From Kutzneria buriramensis (GTDB lineage Bacteria; Actinomycetota; Actinomycetes; Mycobacteriales; Pseudonocardiaceae), in NCBI RefSeq assembly GCF_043575855.1, contig NZ_CP144375.1:4712001-4776000 (forward strand): a DNA stretch of 64,000 nucleotides, given 5' to 3'. The notes beneath the pieces were generated by a model that made no database searches, was not told the origin of the DNA, and saw only the letters and a program-made list of their open reading frames with translations. A program made the translations under genes and the position numbers. This document shows, in pieces, positions 50,401 through 56,439 of this stretch (position 1 is its first letter; the number at the start of each line of letters is the position of its first letter).

Positions 50401-51083
50401 CTGCCCTGAGTCTGACCGGAGACCGGCTGCGCACCGTCGAGGCCGTACGCGAACACGTGGTCGCCGTCGAGGCCGAAGCTGACCATGCCGCTGCCGCCGG
50501 CGTGGCCGGCGAAACGCGAGGAGACCTCGTCTGAGGCGTTGCGCCAGCCGTCGTTGTCCGACACCAGGGTGGTGTCGATCGCCTGCCAGCTGCCGTCGGG
50601 CTTGCGGTAGTTGACCGGGTCCTTGCTGAACGCCGTGGTCTCGGTGCCGTCGGTGTTGCGGTACGTCGTCTGGTTCCGGCCGCTCTCGGTGGGAACTTCC
50701 TTGCTGGTGGCGGGATCGAAGCCGCGCACCGCGCTCTGACCGTTGGTGGCACTGGCGGTGTTGGGCTTCGGCGCGGCCGCCGGGAACTTGATCGACGGGT
50801 AGTCGGCCCGCAGCCCGCGGGCGGCCTGCTGGTTGCCGGCCCCGGTGGCCACGATGTGGTCGTGCTCGCCCGGCTGCCGGGTCGCGGGATCGTCGGCCGA
50901 GCCCGGGCGCTGCTTCGGCGCCAGCGACAGCGCGTCGGCCAGCGCGGGCAGGTCGCCGAACAGCGGCGGCGTCACCTGGGCCGCGGTCGGACCGAACACC
51001 GCGACCACCAGCACCACCACGAGCAGATTGACCACGGTTCGCGTCCGGCGCCCGTATGGACGCGCGTCATCGCCAGCAGCCAC
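41421..51083 (-). CDS. RHS/YD-repeat polymorphic toxin with Hint and barnase-type C-terminus
   Basis: A 3,220-residue exported protein starting at GTG 51083 behind GGGGGGA. Domains: basic N-terminus and transmembrane signal (about 11-30); a propeptide-like region; a DNRLRE-type domain (about 358-524); further beta-rich domains; a LamG/concanavalin-like domain (about 970-1200). A long array of YD repeats (Y-D-x-x-G-R type) follows to about 2620, with an RHS-associated core ending DPSGHCP. A Pro/Gln-rich linker leads to a Hint domain (about 2948-3095, ending VLVHN) and a barnase-like RNase (3096-3220). The barnase residues Glu3176 (RTWYEAD), Arg3194 (WRLLYSD) and His3209 (SDHYETF) are all present. 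It is predicted to kill or inhibit neighbouring cells by RNA cleavage. Confidence 0.95.
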   Translation of the reverse strand: MAAGDDARPYGRRTRTVVNLLVVVLVVAVFGPTAAQVTPPLFGDLPALADALSLAPKQRPGSADDPATRQPGEHDHIVATGAGNQQAARGLRADYPSIKFPAAAPKPNTASATNGQSAVRGFDPATSKEVPTESGRNQTTYRNTDGTETTAFSKDPVNYRKPDGSWQAIDTTLVSDNDGWRNASDEVSSRFAGHAGGSGMVSFGLDGDHVFAYGLDGAQPVSGQTQGSAVTYPRVLADTDLRLDVKPGGVKESLVLASRNAPHSFLFPLQLRGLTAKLVDGRVALVDAAGKERASIPAGSMSDASRNPHTGDPASSTGVSYHLAPGGLRVDLDQNWLNDPARQYPVVVDPSVDSPNASAAMYTQNGVQNDGGTELKTGFDGDDNLHTATYLKFDGIESRLRNEKIFGAQLYLVNDWSWSCQPKPVSVHAVNSEWSGNPSVGPELAESSFAHGYIASGQSRSDCPVAGEGIDLGPAGRDVVQAWVNGTMTNHGLAVRASDTDSYGWKKFTGASTANPPKLFVTHTPYNADYNITQPVPTPPVTRTTSGQIKITVTNRGLETWTPTTYKLGYRVYTSAGRPVASKEAATLPGNVARGQSVSLDATIQALDPGDYYLDFSMLKVGGPFFTDEQIPPARLVMRVYNIPPVVRAQYPPNGYSAPTLTPQLWADAVKIDAPPNTSLQYRFEVCAQDSAGNPTGCFDSGHIPSDTWTVPAGKLSWSKAYVWRAFAFDGTDESQTLPYSALLTAVPQPEITSHLGNAPYSTDSNDFDPQVGNFYRSALDAALAFTGPQISVARTYNSLDPRRANAFGAGWATQYDMSVVPDNDNSGNVVVTYPDGQQVRFGLNPDGTYAPPDGRYASLTHPSDTVWDLVDKSATKYEFVADKLSSIADSQGRTIVLTYTGGKLAAVRRPSPQPGQTGLGLAFTWAGAHVTAVTVEQASGTAPTWSYSYDGDKLTKVCDPLSDCTTYNYEAGSHYRSAVLDGKPDSYWRLGDSSGPDARSEVGVNLGADKGTYKNVTLGAAGPVAGSSAATFDGTSSAVTLPAGTLRKDRNLAVSLWFRTAKSGPLVAYQNQPLGGDKAPTAAVPMLYVGTDGKLRGQLWTGHVAPITTGGTVNDGKWHQVVLTGAMTTQQMYLDGTLVGSLDGAINALDMDKNQLGADFIVNPGDWPGTSGGQWQYYAGDLAEVAFYEHPLGQPAVAAQFAAAGGSDELDKITLPSGKIGAAATYDVTNDRVRQYTDANGGVWTLAVPTTTGSADNPIKVASVRDPAGRPHEYDYDPLRGRIVRSIAPLGQGVRPEDTPGATTTTTPTPTDTCTTPTDGGPIFCGGPVGGDPTWVGGPVAGEGVRTYSYDSSGFQNTITDENGDQVTLAYDKRGNVVSKKTCRTAQTDCQTAYVDYFLNADSATDPRNDKPVATRDARSANATDSTYLTSVSYTATGLLDTQTTADGGKVKHTYTTGREAIDPATGMSGSAPGFCPCVPAGLVMTSTDAMGAVTTYNYFLDGTLAQATSASGLVTKYTYDSQGRVLTQTQVSDSQPAGATTQFTYDVLSRIRTVTQPATTDAVTGVKHTARSTTTYDADGNVAKTEVTDLTGGDKPRSVSYEYDAHNLVSKQTDALGNATSYGHDAFGNRVWTVDPAGTKTKFLYTARNQLAEVVLVGWTGAALSGVTGSGGDGNGDTSPKDDLPLRSYAYDLGGRLVRDTDAMGRTTKYTYYNDDLVHQVIQVGFHSNDTTRDIVLHDYSYDAAGKVVKDVAGGGKATTATTYDAVGRIATTTVDPTVLMRKTSYTYNLNGAVTSVVRTGNRSNAGPFSPDTAEVVDYGYDSAGRQTSQVVHNSSANLTTSYAYDQRGLMTATTDPRGNVANADRTAFTTSYRYDERGRQIGQTLPPVAVESNGGQPSTQRPATTVGLDTFGDQVAAKDPVGNISRAEYDQDGRQVSQIAPSYTAPGTTTAITPTTTLAYDSLGHVVTETDPRGNATKHAYDQLGRLVRTEEPGSRASVFQYDYDGELLQSTVPGGATTTATYDDLGRMVTSAELERVPQPAAYTTSYGYDDIGHPISVTTPAGEKSTATFDGAGEQTSTTDAAGVTTQYGYDLAGRTVLVSDALSRNHWTNYDQAGRAVSTSDWKGGSTHLRDTSAAYDPAGNLLSVTDALNHTTAFAYNAANQVVQQTEPVSDTKSVTTSYGYDAAGRQSRLTDGRGNATVTTYNSLGLKESVTEPATATQPAATWTASYDAAGNVVGVTAPGGVATASTFDELNRMVKQTGSGAEAATADRVLGYDDAGRLTSVSAPGGTETVGYDDRGDVLSTTGSGADSTFSYDADGRTATRSDAAGKAVYHYVNGRIASVQDGITGVVQTAHYDAAGAVDSVAYSSGQSRGYSYDDLGRITSDTTKTAGGSVLASVSYGYDAADNLTEKDTAGTAGAGTNSYGYDYAGRMVSWTAGGKTTSYGWDDAGNRVQAGSKTASYDQRNRLLSDGDYTYTYTPRGTLASRTSSGLTEKMSFDAFDRMVGDGSSSYTYDGLDRLAVRNGQTFSYSGLGDQIAGDGTSTYSRAPSGELLATGNGNDKQLTISDKHDDVVAGFAPGDGNTGLSHSAAYDPFGQVTATSGTQQSIGFQGAYTDPDTAQVHMGARWYNPSAGGFDSRDSIQIASDPNRYSYGLGAPTNYTDPSGHCPWCLIAVAVIGISWLSTAIFAPAPPPDPTVRRGKKNITFIRPCSGNCGGGGGNNPPTPGGSPGSWGGGTGAGSCSGYACDFGPAPAPPDPAIAARQAQQQAAQNNPIPVPKALQEPHYTQQAPPVSATPSLPANQVAQSTNVIADNATQAQQLQQAVTGNQPVIQTVKDAGPSDVAPTDCSTCIGGRAPLGDRLEAAGHGILDTSSLIPGLGSIAGGLNALWYGLEGDWANAVPAGVSAIPFASDVKFLSSLAGDADRIAPRLGDDAGPGGACLTGANSFAGDTSVEMADGSTKPIDSVEVGDRVRATDPTTGKTADEPVTDVIVGQGLKHLVDVDVTDDGKSGSVTATDNHPFWVVDLGRWANAGQLKAGEHLLTDDGRTVVVNGLRTHDETTRVYNLTVDTLHTFYVLVGADPVLVHNSTCIKLYQDLSAAEAANSAVDSLRSTGRLPAEYITKDEAEKLGWQPGKALNNYAPGRQIGGDTYRNDDHLLPEAPGRTWYEADVGISPMMKRSKQPGWRLLYSDDGLAYVTSDHYETFYQLPNWK

Positions 51084-51350
51084 GAAATTCTCCCCCCTGA
51101 AACACACGCCTACCGAGATAGCGCGTCGACAGGATGCGCCAACAACCCCGATAAAGGCAAGGCAAAATACCGCATAACACGCCTTTAGAGACGAGTCAAG
51201 TGGCCGGAAAGCGACCCGAATGCGACGCAGATTACGTAACACAAACGAATCCGAGGAGGCGTCACACGGGCGTCACGACCATCGGGTACGGTGCGCATCG
51301 GCCACCCGATTCGGGTCGCCTATCTGGGAAAACTCCATACAGGGGGGAAC
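51084..51350. promoter_or_regulatory. Divergent intergenic region between RHS toxin and propeller gene
   Basis: This 267-bp region is relatively A/T-rich for the window and must hold both promoters. Both genes have unusually long G-run ribosome sites (GGGGGGA). On the propeller side, ATCGGGT (51281-51287) and ACCCGAT (51304-51310) form an inverted repeat with a 16-bp gap, a possible operator, and TATCTG at 51321 is a weak -10 candidate. No small gene was seen. Confidence 0.45.
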
Positions 51351-53279
51351 ATGAGAACACCCGGCCTCAGATCGGCCGCCGCCGTTCTCGCCGCGGTGAT
51401 CACAATGTCGATCATTGTGCCGACCGCGATAGCACACGCCGATTCCGCAACGCAATGCACCGGTCCGGCGCAGGTTTTCGCCGCGCTGCCGGACGGCTCC
51501 ACCCGTTTGTACAAGCACACCGACCCGGTCGGCGGAACATCGGCCTGGAGCGGTCCGACCAGCGTCGGCGGCCCCAATGGCGGCTCCCTGCTGGGCGGCC
51601 CGGACGGCGATGTCTACAACATCCAGTCCAACGGCGAGTTCCGTCGGTACCACTGGAACGGCACCGGCTGGGACACCCCGTTCCAGGTCATCGGGCAGCA
51701 GTGGACCGGCTGGGACAGCCCCACCTTCCACAACCGCATCACCGTGGACTCCCGCGGCGACATCTACGAGGTTCCGCATGACGGCAACCTCTACGTCGCC
51801 CGCTACGACGCGGCCGCCGGCAAGATCGTCGAGCACGAGATCGACACCAACTGGGGCAACTACGACCTGATCGTGGCCGCCGGCCCCGGCGTGCTCTACG
51901 CCCGCGACGCCGGCCTGAACGGCGGCCAGCTCTACCGCTACCAGTACGACGCCGACTCGCAGCGCTGGCTGCAGCGGCAGAAGGTGCTCAGCACCGGCTG
52001 GAACATGTTCAGCGCCATGTTCTCCCCCGGCGGCGACACCCTCTACGGCCACACCGTCGACCCGCACGGCGACCTGCTCTGGTACCACTACACCGACGCC
52101 ACCGGAGCCTGGGCCGGCGGCAACAATCTCGGCTGGGGCTGGGACCCGAGCTGGCTGATCACCTCGACGTCCAACACCTGCGCCACGCCGATGACCCTGC
52201 CGGCCAAGCCCCACGTCTCGCCCACCAGCGGGGCGGCGACGACGTTGGTGCCCAACAGCAACGGCCGGCTGGAGTACTTCTACGTCGGCAAGGACGGCAG
52301 CCTGGTGGCCGTCGACCAGACGAACGTCCTCGACGGCGCCACCGCCAACTTCGCCACCCTGCCCGGCCGCTCCTCCTTCACCGGGCACCCCGCCGCGGCG
52401 CTCAACGACAACGGCAGCGCCCAGGTCATGGCGCTGGGCACCGACGGCGCGATCGGCGGCGACGCACAGACCGCGGTCGGCGGCACCTGGCCGGCGATCA
52501 CATCGGCGGGCGGATACTTCCCGACCGAGCCGTCGCTGGTGCGCAAGCCCGACGGCACCGTGGTCGCCTACGGCCTCGACGCCCAGGGCGGACTCTGGTA
52601 CCGGCCGCAGTTCGTCAAGAACGGCGACCTCACCGCCTGGCGCAGCCTGGGTAGCACCGGCATGAAGGACACCCTCACAGCGGTGGTGCAGAACGACACC
52701 GTCCGGCTGGTGGCGCTGGACGCCAACAACCGGCTGAGCACCGCCACCGTCACCGGCGACACGGTGAGCTCGTGGACGGAGCTGGCCGGCCTCGCGACGG
52801 GCGTGTTGGGATCTCCGGTGCCGTCGGTCGTGATCCGCGCCGACAACACCGCGCAGATCTTCGCCCTCAACGACGCCGACAAGACCATCCGCACCATCCG
52901 TCAGAACGCGGACGGCAGCTGGCCCACCGCGTGGGTGACCATCCCCGGCCTGACCGCCGCCAGCGCCCCGTCGGCGGTGCTCACCCCCAGCAACACAGTC
53001 GAGGTCGTCGCCACCGGCACCGACGGCTACGTCTACAACACCGGTCCGATCGCCCTGGGCAACCCCGACTACCGCGCCTGGTCGGTAGTCAGCCCGCAGT
53101 ACAAGGCGGCGTCGCAGCCGTCGACCGCCCAGGTGAGCGGCACCGCCAACACCTGGGTCGTCGTTTTCCGCGACAGTGACGACCGCACCCTGATGTTCCG
53201 CCCCTCGGCGACCGGCGCCCAGGCCCGCGCCGCGAACACCACGGCCGGACCGTCCTTCGTCGGCGGCCCGCTGCGCTGA
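51351..53279 (+). CDS. Secreted beta-propeller-like protein (tachylectin-type repeats)
   Basis: A 642-residue protein starting at ATG 51351 behind AGGGGGGAAC, with a Sec signal peptide (residues 1 to about 32, IAHADS). The first half (about 40-290) has repeats of 40-50 residues such as GPDGDVYNIQSNGEFRRYHWNGTGWDTP and SRGDIYEVPHDGNLYVARYD. These resemble tachylectin-2 propeller blades. The second half repeats shorter units with G-x-DG and VVA-x-G-D-G patterns (ALGTDGAIGGD, ATGTDGYVYN) like PLL-type propellers. These folds bind sugars. It is divergent from the RHS toxin gene and ends at a strong terminator; a functional link is unproven. Confidence 0.8.
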   Translation: MRTPGLRSAAAVLAAVITMSIIVPTAIAHADSATQCTGPAQVFAALPDGSTRLYKHTDPVGGTSAWSGPTSVGGPNGGSLLGGPDGDVYNIQSNGEFRRYHWNGTGWDTPFQVIGQQWTGWDSPTFHNRITVDSRGDIYEVPHDGNLYVARYDAAAGKIVEHEIDTNWGNYDLIVAAGPGVLYARDAGLNGGQLYRYQYDADSQRWLQRQKVLSTGWNMFSAMFSPGGDTLYGHTVDPHGDLLWYHYTDATGAWAGGNNLGWGWDPSWLITSTSNTCATPMTLPAKPHVSPTSGAATTLVPNSNGRLEYFYVGKDGSLVAVDQTNVLDGATANFATLPGRSSFTGHPAAALNDNGSAQVMALGTDGAIGGDAQTAVGGTWPAITSAGGYFPTEPSLVRKPDGTVVAYGLDAQGGLWYRPQFVKNGDLTAWRSLGSTGMKDTLTAVVQNDTVRLVALDANNRLSTATVTGDTVSSWTELAGLATGVLGSPVPSVVIRADNTAQIFALNDADKTIRTIRQNADGSWPTAWVTIPGLTAASAPSAVLTPSNTVEVVATGTDGYVYNTGPIALGNPDYRAWSVVSPQYKAASQPSTAQVSGTANTWVVVFRDSDDRTLMFRPSATGAQARAANTTAGPSFVGGPLR

Positions 53280-53283
53280 ACAC

Positions 53284-53317
53284 GTGAGGGTCCGGCTCCG
53301 GCGAGCCGGATCCTCAC
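53284..53317 (+). terminator. Terminator of the propeller-protein gene
   Basis: GTGAGGGTCCGGCT pairs over 14 bp (one G-T wobble) with AGCCGGATCCTCAC across a 6-nt loop, starting 4 bp after the stop at 53279. The stem is very GC-rich and has no T tract. Confidence 0.75.
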
Positions 53318-53371
53318 GGCGCCGTCCGCGTGACGACATGGGCGAAAACCCGGTTGCCACCGGGGCCTACC

Positions 53372-53941
53372 GTGGACCGGGAGATGAATACGATCAACGC
53401 CGCCTACGACGAGCGGCTCATCACCGTGTACCAGGCCTACAACCCGGAGATCGCCGAGGCCGCGCTGGCCGCCGGCGGTTTCGTGCCGCCGTTCAGCCGA
53501 ACGCGCATGACGTGGATCAAGCCGTCCTTCCGGTGGATGATGCACCGGTCCAGCTGGTCGACCGCGCCAGGCCAGGAACGCGTGCTGGCGATCAGGATCC
53601 GGCGCGACGGCTTCGACTGGGCCATGCGCAACTCCTGCCTGAGCTCCTACGACGCTGACACCTACGCCAGTCACGACGAGTGGCGCCGGCGACTCGCGGC
53701 GACTTCCGTTCGGGTGCAGTGGGATCCGGACCGGGATGTGCGCATGCAGACGTTGCCGTATCGGGCCGTCCAAATCGGACTCAAGGGCGAGGCGCTTCGG
53801 CGCTATGTCGACGAATGGACTTCGGACATCACCGACGTCACCGACCTGGCGCACGAGATCCGCGACCTCGTCCGGGCCGGGCACGCCGACCGCGCGGAGG
53901 CGTTGCGCCCCAAGGAAAGGGCGTACGACTCAGCGCAGTAG
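53372..53941 (+). CDS. DUF4291 family protein
   Basis: A 189-residue protein from GTG 53372; ATG 53384 is an alternative four codons later. The sequence ITVYQAYNPEIAEAALAAGGFVPPFSRTRMTWIKPSFRWMMHRSSW (about 15-60), then QERVLAIRIRRDGFDWAMRNSCLS, then VRVQWDPDRDVRMQTLPYRAVQIGLKGEA, is the strongly conserved DUF4291 pattern. Its conserved Lys, Arg and Trp residues suggest a nucleotide- or nucleic-acid-related enzyme, but no activity is established. It overlaps the convergent MarR gene by 12 bp. Confidence 0.9.
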   Translation: MDREMNTINAAYDERLITVYQAYNPEIAEAALAAGGFVPPFSRTRMTWIKPSFRWMMHRSSWSTAPGQERVLAIRIRRDGFDWAMRNSCLSSYDADTYASHDEWRRRLAATSVRVQWDPDRDVRMQTLPYRAVQIGLKGEALRRYVDEWTSDITDVTDLAHEIRDLVRAGHADRAEALRPKERAYDSAQ

Positions 53942-54367
53942 CCGGGCCAGGCCGGTCACGAAGTCGTCGTCCACCGACGCGAAGTACTCGGCGTCGGACT
54001 GCTCCACGTCCCGCAGCGCCGCCGCCAACACCTCACGGCCGTCCGGCGTGACGACGATGCGCAGCGCCCGCGCGTCGCGGGGATCGGGCGCGCGGTTCAC
54101 CAGCCCGCGGTCGGCCAGCTTGCGGATCACCTGGCTGGTCATCATCGGATCGGTGCCGGCCTGGGCAGCCAGGCGCTGCTGGGTCGGCGGCTCCTCGTGG
54201 TCGCCCAGCCACCAGGTCGAGGCCAGCAGCACGAACTGGACGTGGGTGAGGTCGTGCGGCGCCAGCGCGGCCCGCATCGCCCGCTGCCAGGCCAGCGTCA
54301 CCCGCCAGAGCAGGAACCCGGGGCTGCGCCCGGGCCCCGTCCAGCGCGACTGCGGCTCGTCGGTCAT
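53930..54367 (-). CDS. MarR-family transcriptional regulator
   Basis: A 145-residue dimeric winged-helix protein starting at ATG 54367, inside the stop of the upstream SRPBCC gene (ATGA). The family pattern is complete: LTHVQFVLLASTWWLGD, TQQRLAAQAGTDPMMTSQVIRKLADRGLVNRAPDPRDARALRIVVTPDGREVLAAAL, with the Asp-x-Arg wing. It is the second gene of a two-gene operon whose promoter carries a near-perfect 25-bp palindrome, the likely site of autoregulation. Confidence 0.93.
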   Translation of the reverse strand: MTDEPQSRWTGPGRSPGFLLWRVTLAWQRAMRAALAPHDLTHVQFVLLASTWWLGDHEEPPTQQRLAAQAGTDPMMTSQVIRKLADRGLVNRAPDPRDARALRIVVTPDGREVLAAALRDVEQSDAEYFASVDDDFVTGLARLLR

Positions 54368-54771
54368 TCGCACATTGTCGCCAATGCCGCCATCGCCACC
54401 GGAAAGTCCTCCGTGATCACCGGTCCCAGCGCCGCGAGGTCGTCACCCTCGATCTCCAGGCGGTGCGTGAGCGCCCAGCGGCCGTCGCCGGCCGGCTCGA
54501 TCCGGTGGATGAAGCGGAGCACGCCGCCCGGCATCGCCGTCTCGTCGGTGAACGCCTCGTTCGGTCTGACCTCCGTCAACACGTAGCCGAGCGGCGGCTG
54601 GCCGGCCACCGTCAGCTCGCCCCTCGCGCCCTCGACGAAGCCGCCCTCCAGCGTCACCTTCTCCAGGCCCTCGTCCCAGCTCGGCCAGTCCGCCGGGTCG
54701 CTCCACTTCGCCCAGATCGCCGCGGGGGTGGCCGTCGTGGTCAGCGTGTGCTCGAACTCGTAAGTTGTCAT
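54364..54771 (-). CDS. SRPBCC-family protein (START-like fold)
   Basis: A 135-residue protein starting at ATG 54771. The pattern YEFEHTLTTTATPAAIWAKWSDPADWPSWDEGLEKVTLEGGFVEGARGELTV is typical of the polyketide cyclase/dehydrase SRPBCC superfamily. These bind hydrophobic ligands in a deep cavity; the exact ligand is unknown. A perfect -10 hexamer (TATAAT, minus strand 54785-54780) lies 8 bp before the ATG, so the transcript is probably leaderless. It is coupled to the MarR regulator gene, which suggests that both respond to a small-molecule ligand. Confidence 0.9.
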   Translation of the reverse strand: MTTYEFEHTLTTTATPAAIWAKWSDPADWPSWDEGLEKVTLEGGFVEGARGELTVAGQPPLGYVLTEVRPNEAFTDETAMPGGVLRFIHRIEPAGDGRWALTHRLEIEGDDLAALGPVITEDFPVAMAALATMCE

Positions 54772-54794
54772 GCGCACATATTATATGTGCGCAT
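54770..54794. promoter_or_regulatory. 25-bp palindromic MarR operator with embedded -10
   Basis: ATGCGCACATAT (54770-54781) and ATATGTGCGCAT (54783-54794) are perfect inverted 12-bp arms around a single central base. The site contains the minus-strand TATAAT and covers the SRPBCC start codon. It also lies 23 bp upstream of the divergent DUF1445 gene, so a bound MarR dimer could control both directions. Confidence 0.8.
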
Positions 54795-54817
54795 AGTGTT
54801 CCGCTAGCCTTGATTTC

Positions 54818-55570
54818 GTGACTGCTGCCGAGGCGCGTGCGAGCTTCCGATCCGGTCTGGTCACGCCGACCGCCGGCATGGCCGCCGGCCACACCCAGGC
54901 CAACCTGATCGCCGTGCCCGCCGACTGGGCCTACGACGTCCTGCTGTTCGCGCAGCGCAACCCCAAGCCGTGCCCCGTGCTGGACGTCAGCGAGCCCGGC
55001 GACCCCCGCACCGTGCTCGCCCCCGGCGCCGATCTGCGCACCGACCTGCCCGCCTACCGCGTGTGGGTCGACGGCGCCCTGGCCGCGGAATGCCCTGACG
55101 CAACGGAGTTCTGGCGTTCCGACCTCGTCGCCGTGCTGATCGGATGCAGCTTCACCTTCGAGTCCGCGCTGATGGCCGCCGGCGTGCCGCTGCGGGGTTC
55201 CACCGTGCCGATGTACGTCACCAACCGGCCGTGCCGGCCCACTCCCCGGCTCCGGGGGCCGCTCGTCGTCTCCATGCGCCCGATTCCCGCCGACCTCGTA
55301 CCGACCGCCGTCGAGGTCACCCGCCTGATGCCCGCCGTGCACGGCGCTCCCGTCCACGTCGGCGACCCCTCGCAGCTGGGCATCGCCGACCTCGACCGCC
55401 CCGATTTCGGTGTGCCCGTTGCGGTTCGTGACGGCGAGGTGCCCGTGTTCTGGGCGTGCGGCGTCACCCCGCAGGCCGCCGTCATGGCGTCCCGACCGCC
55501 CTTCGCCATCACCCATGCGCCCGGGCACATGTTCATCACCGACGCCCTTGACAGCGATTACAGGATCTGA
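54818..55570 (+). CDS. DUF1445/D-glutamate cyclase-like putative hydro-lyase
   Basis: A 250-residue protein from GTG 54818. TAGCCT eight bases upstream suggests a leaderless transcript. The conserved blocks are RSGLVTPTAGMAAGHTQANLIAVPADWAYDVLLFAQRNPKPCPVL (about 9-53), LVAVLIGCSFTFESALMAAGVP, MYVTNRPC, VVSMRPIPADLV, VPVFWACGVTPQAAVM, and the end THAPGHMFITD. These match the DUF1445 family of putative hydro-lyases, related to the mitochondrial D-glutamate cyclase. The reaction in bacteria is not firmly known. It is followed after 2 bp by a protein of unknown function, probably in one operon. Confidence 0.9.
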   Translation: MTAAEARASFRSGLVTPTAGMAAGHTQANLIAVPADWAYDVLLFAQRNPKPCPVLDVSEPGDPRTVLAPGADLRTDLPAYRVWVDGALAAECPDATEFWRSDLVAVLIGCSFTFESALMAAGVPLRGSTVPMYVTNRPCRPTPRLRGPLVVSMRPIPADLVPTAVEVTRLMPAVHGAPVHVGDPSQLGIADLDRPDFGVPVAVRDGEVPVFWACGVTPQAAVMASRPPFAITHAPGHMFITDALDSDYRI

Positions 55571-55572
55571 CC

Positions 55573-56439
55573 GTGAACGTGCACCACCTCATCAACACCA
55601 TCACCGAGCTCGAGGTGGACGAGGCACTCCCCGACGGTGGGCCGACGGGAAGTGGCCGCTGGCGGTGTCACGCGGGTGGCGTCTTCATGGAGATCCTCAA
55701 CGACCGGGGGATCTCCAGCCTCGTCGCCGGCCGCGACTTCGAGCACGGGTACGACGCCGGAGTGTGGGCGGAGGCCCTTGGCGTCGACCAGCCGCGCGGC
55801 TCGGTCGCCTTCTTCCACCGGTACTTCTCGGAGATCGACAGGTTCCTCAGCCGACGGGTCGGTGCCGACGACGTGCTGCGGACGATCAATGCCAAGCGCG
55901 TCAAGGCGGCCCGGGAACTCGTGCCGGACGCGGGTTTTGCCGATGACCGCACCTGGCAGCAGGTGCATCTGGTCTGGCAGCGCTCGGTCCTGCCCACCTC
56001 CGGCGTCGCCGAACGACTCACCGCCAGCCGTCGCGAGACCGTCGTGCTCGAACGCGTCGCCGGCACCACGAACTGGTACGTCTGCCGCCGCGCCGAAGAC
56101 CTGCCCCTGATCGCCGCCCGGCTGTCCCCCGGCAGCTGGGTCGGCTTCTACTTCGAGGACCGGTTCCGGCGCATGGCGTTCAACGACGACGCCGAGGTCG
56201 AGATCCTGCGCGTCATCACCGACACCCAGGAGGCCGTCGTCGGAGTCGTCACCCCCGGCGAGGTCGTGCTGGACGCCCACGTGCTGACGGATTCCCTTGA
56301 GCTGAGCGAGGTCTACGTCGAACTCGTCGGGCACGACATCTACCTCGGCCCGTATCCCGACCCCGCCACCGACGGCGTCCACGCGATCACCCTCGTGCTA
56401 CCCGACGCCGACGGCGTCGTCCGGAAGCACCCGTACTGA
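55573..56439 (+). CDS. Protein of unknown function, partner of the DUF1445 gene
   Basis: A 288-residue soluble protein starting at GTG 55573, two bases after the preceding stop. No signal peptide or transmembrane helix was seen. The sequence contains alternating beta and helix segments (VFMEILNDRGISSLVAGRDF, RGSVAFFHRYFSEIDRFLSRR, TTNWYVCRRAEDLPLIAARLSPGSWVGFYFEDRF), but I recognise no named domain or catalytic motif. Spacing suggests co-translation with the hydro-lyase-like gene. Its stop abuts the convergent TetR stop as TGA/TCA with no gap. Confidence 0.75.
   Translation: MNVHHLINTITELEVDEALPDGGPTGSGRWRCHAGGVFMEILNDRGISSLVAGRDFEHGYDAGVWAEALGVDQPRGSVAFFHRYFSEIDRFLSRRVGADDVLRTINAKRVKAARELVPDAGFADDRTWQQVHLVWQRSVLPTSGVAERLTASRRETVVLERVAGTTNWYVCRRAEDLPLIAARLSPGSWVGFYFEDRFRRMAFNDDAEVEILRVITDTQEAVVGVVTPGEVVLDAHVLTDSLELSEVYVELVGHDIYLGPYPDPATDGVHAITLVLPDADGVVRKHPY

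Noticed and set aside
44001..50534. A 2,177-codon plus-strand open frame inside the RHS gene
   Set aside because: It mirrors the YD-repeat coding strand and has Arg/Gly/Val-rich composition with no domain; the minus-strand protein is unmistakable.
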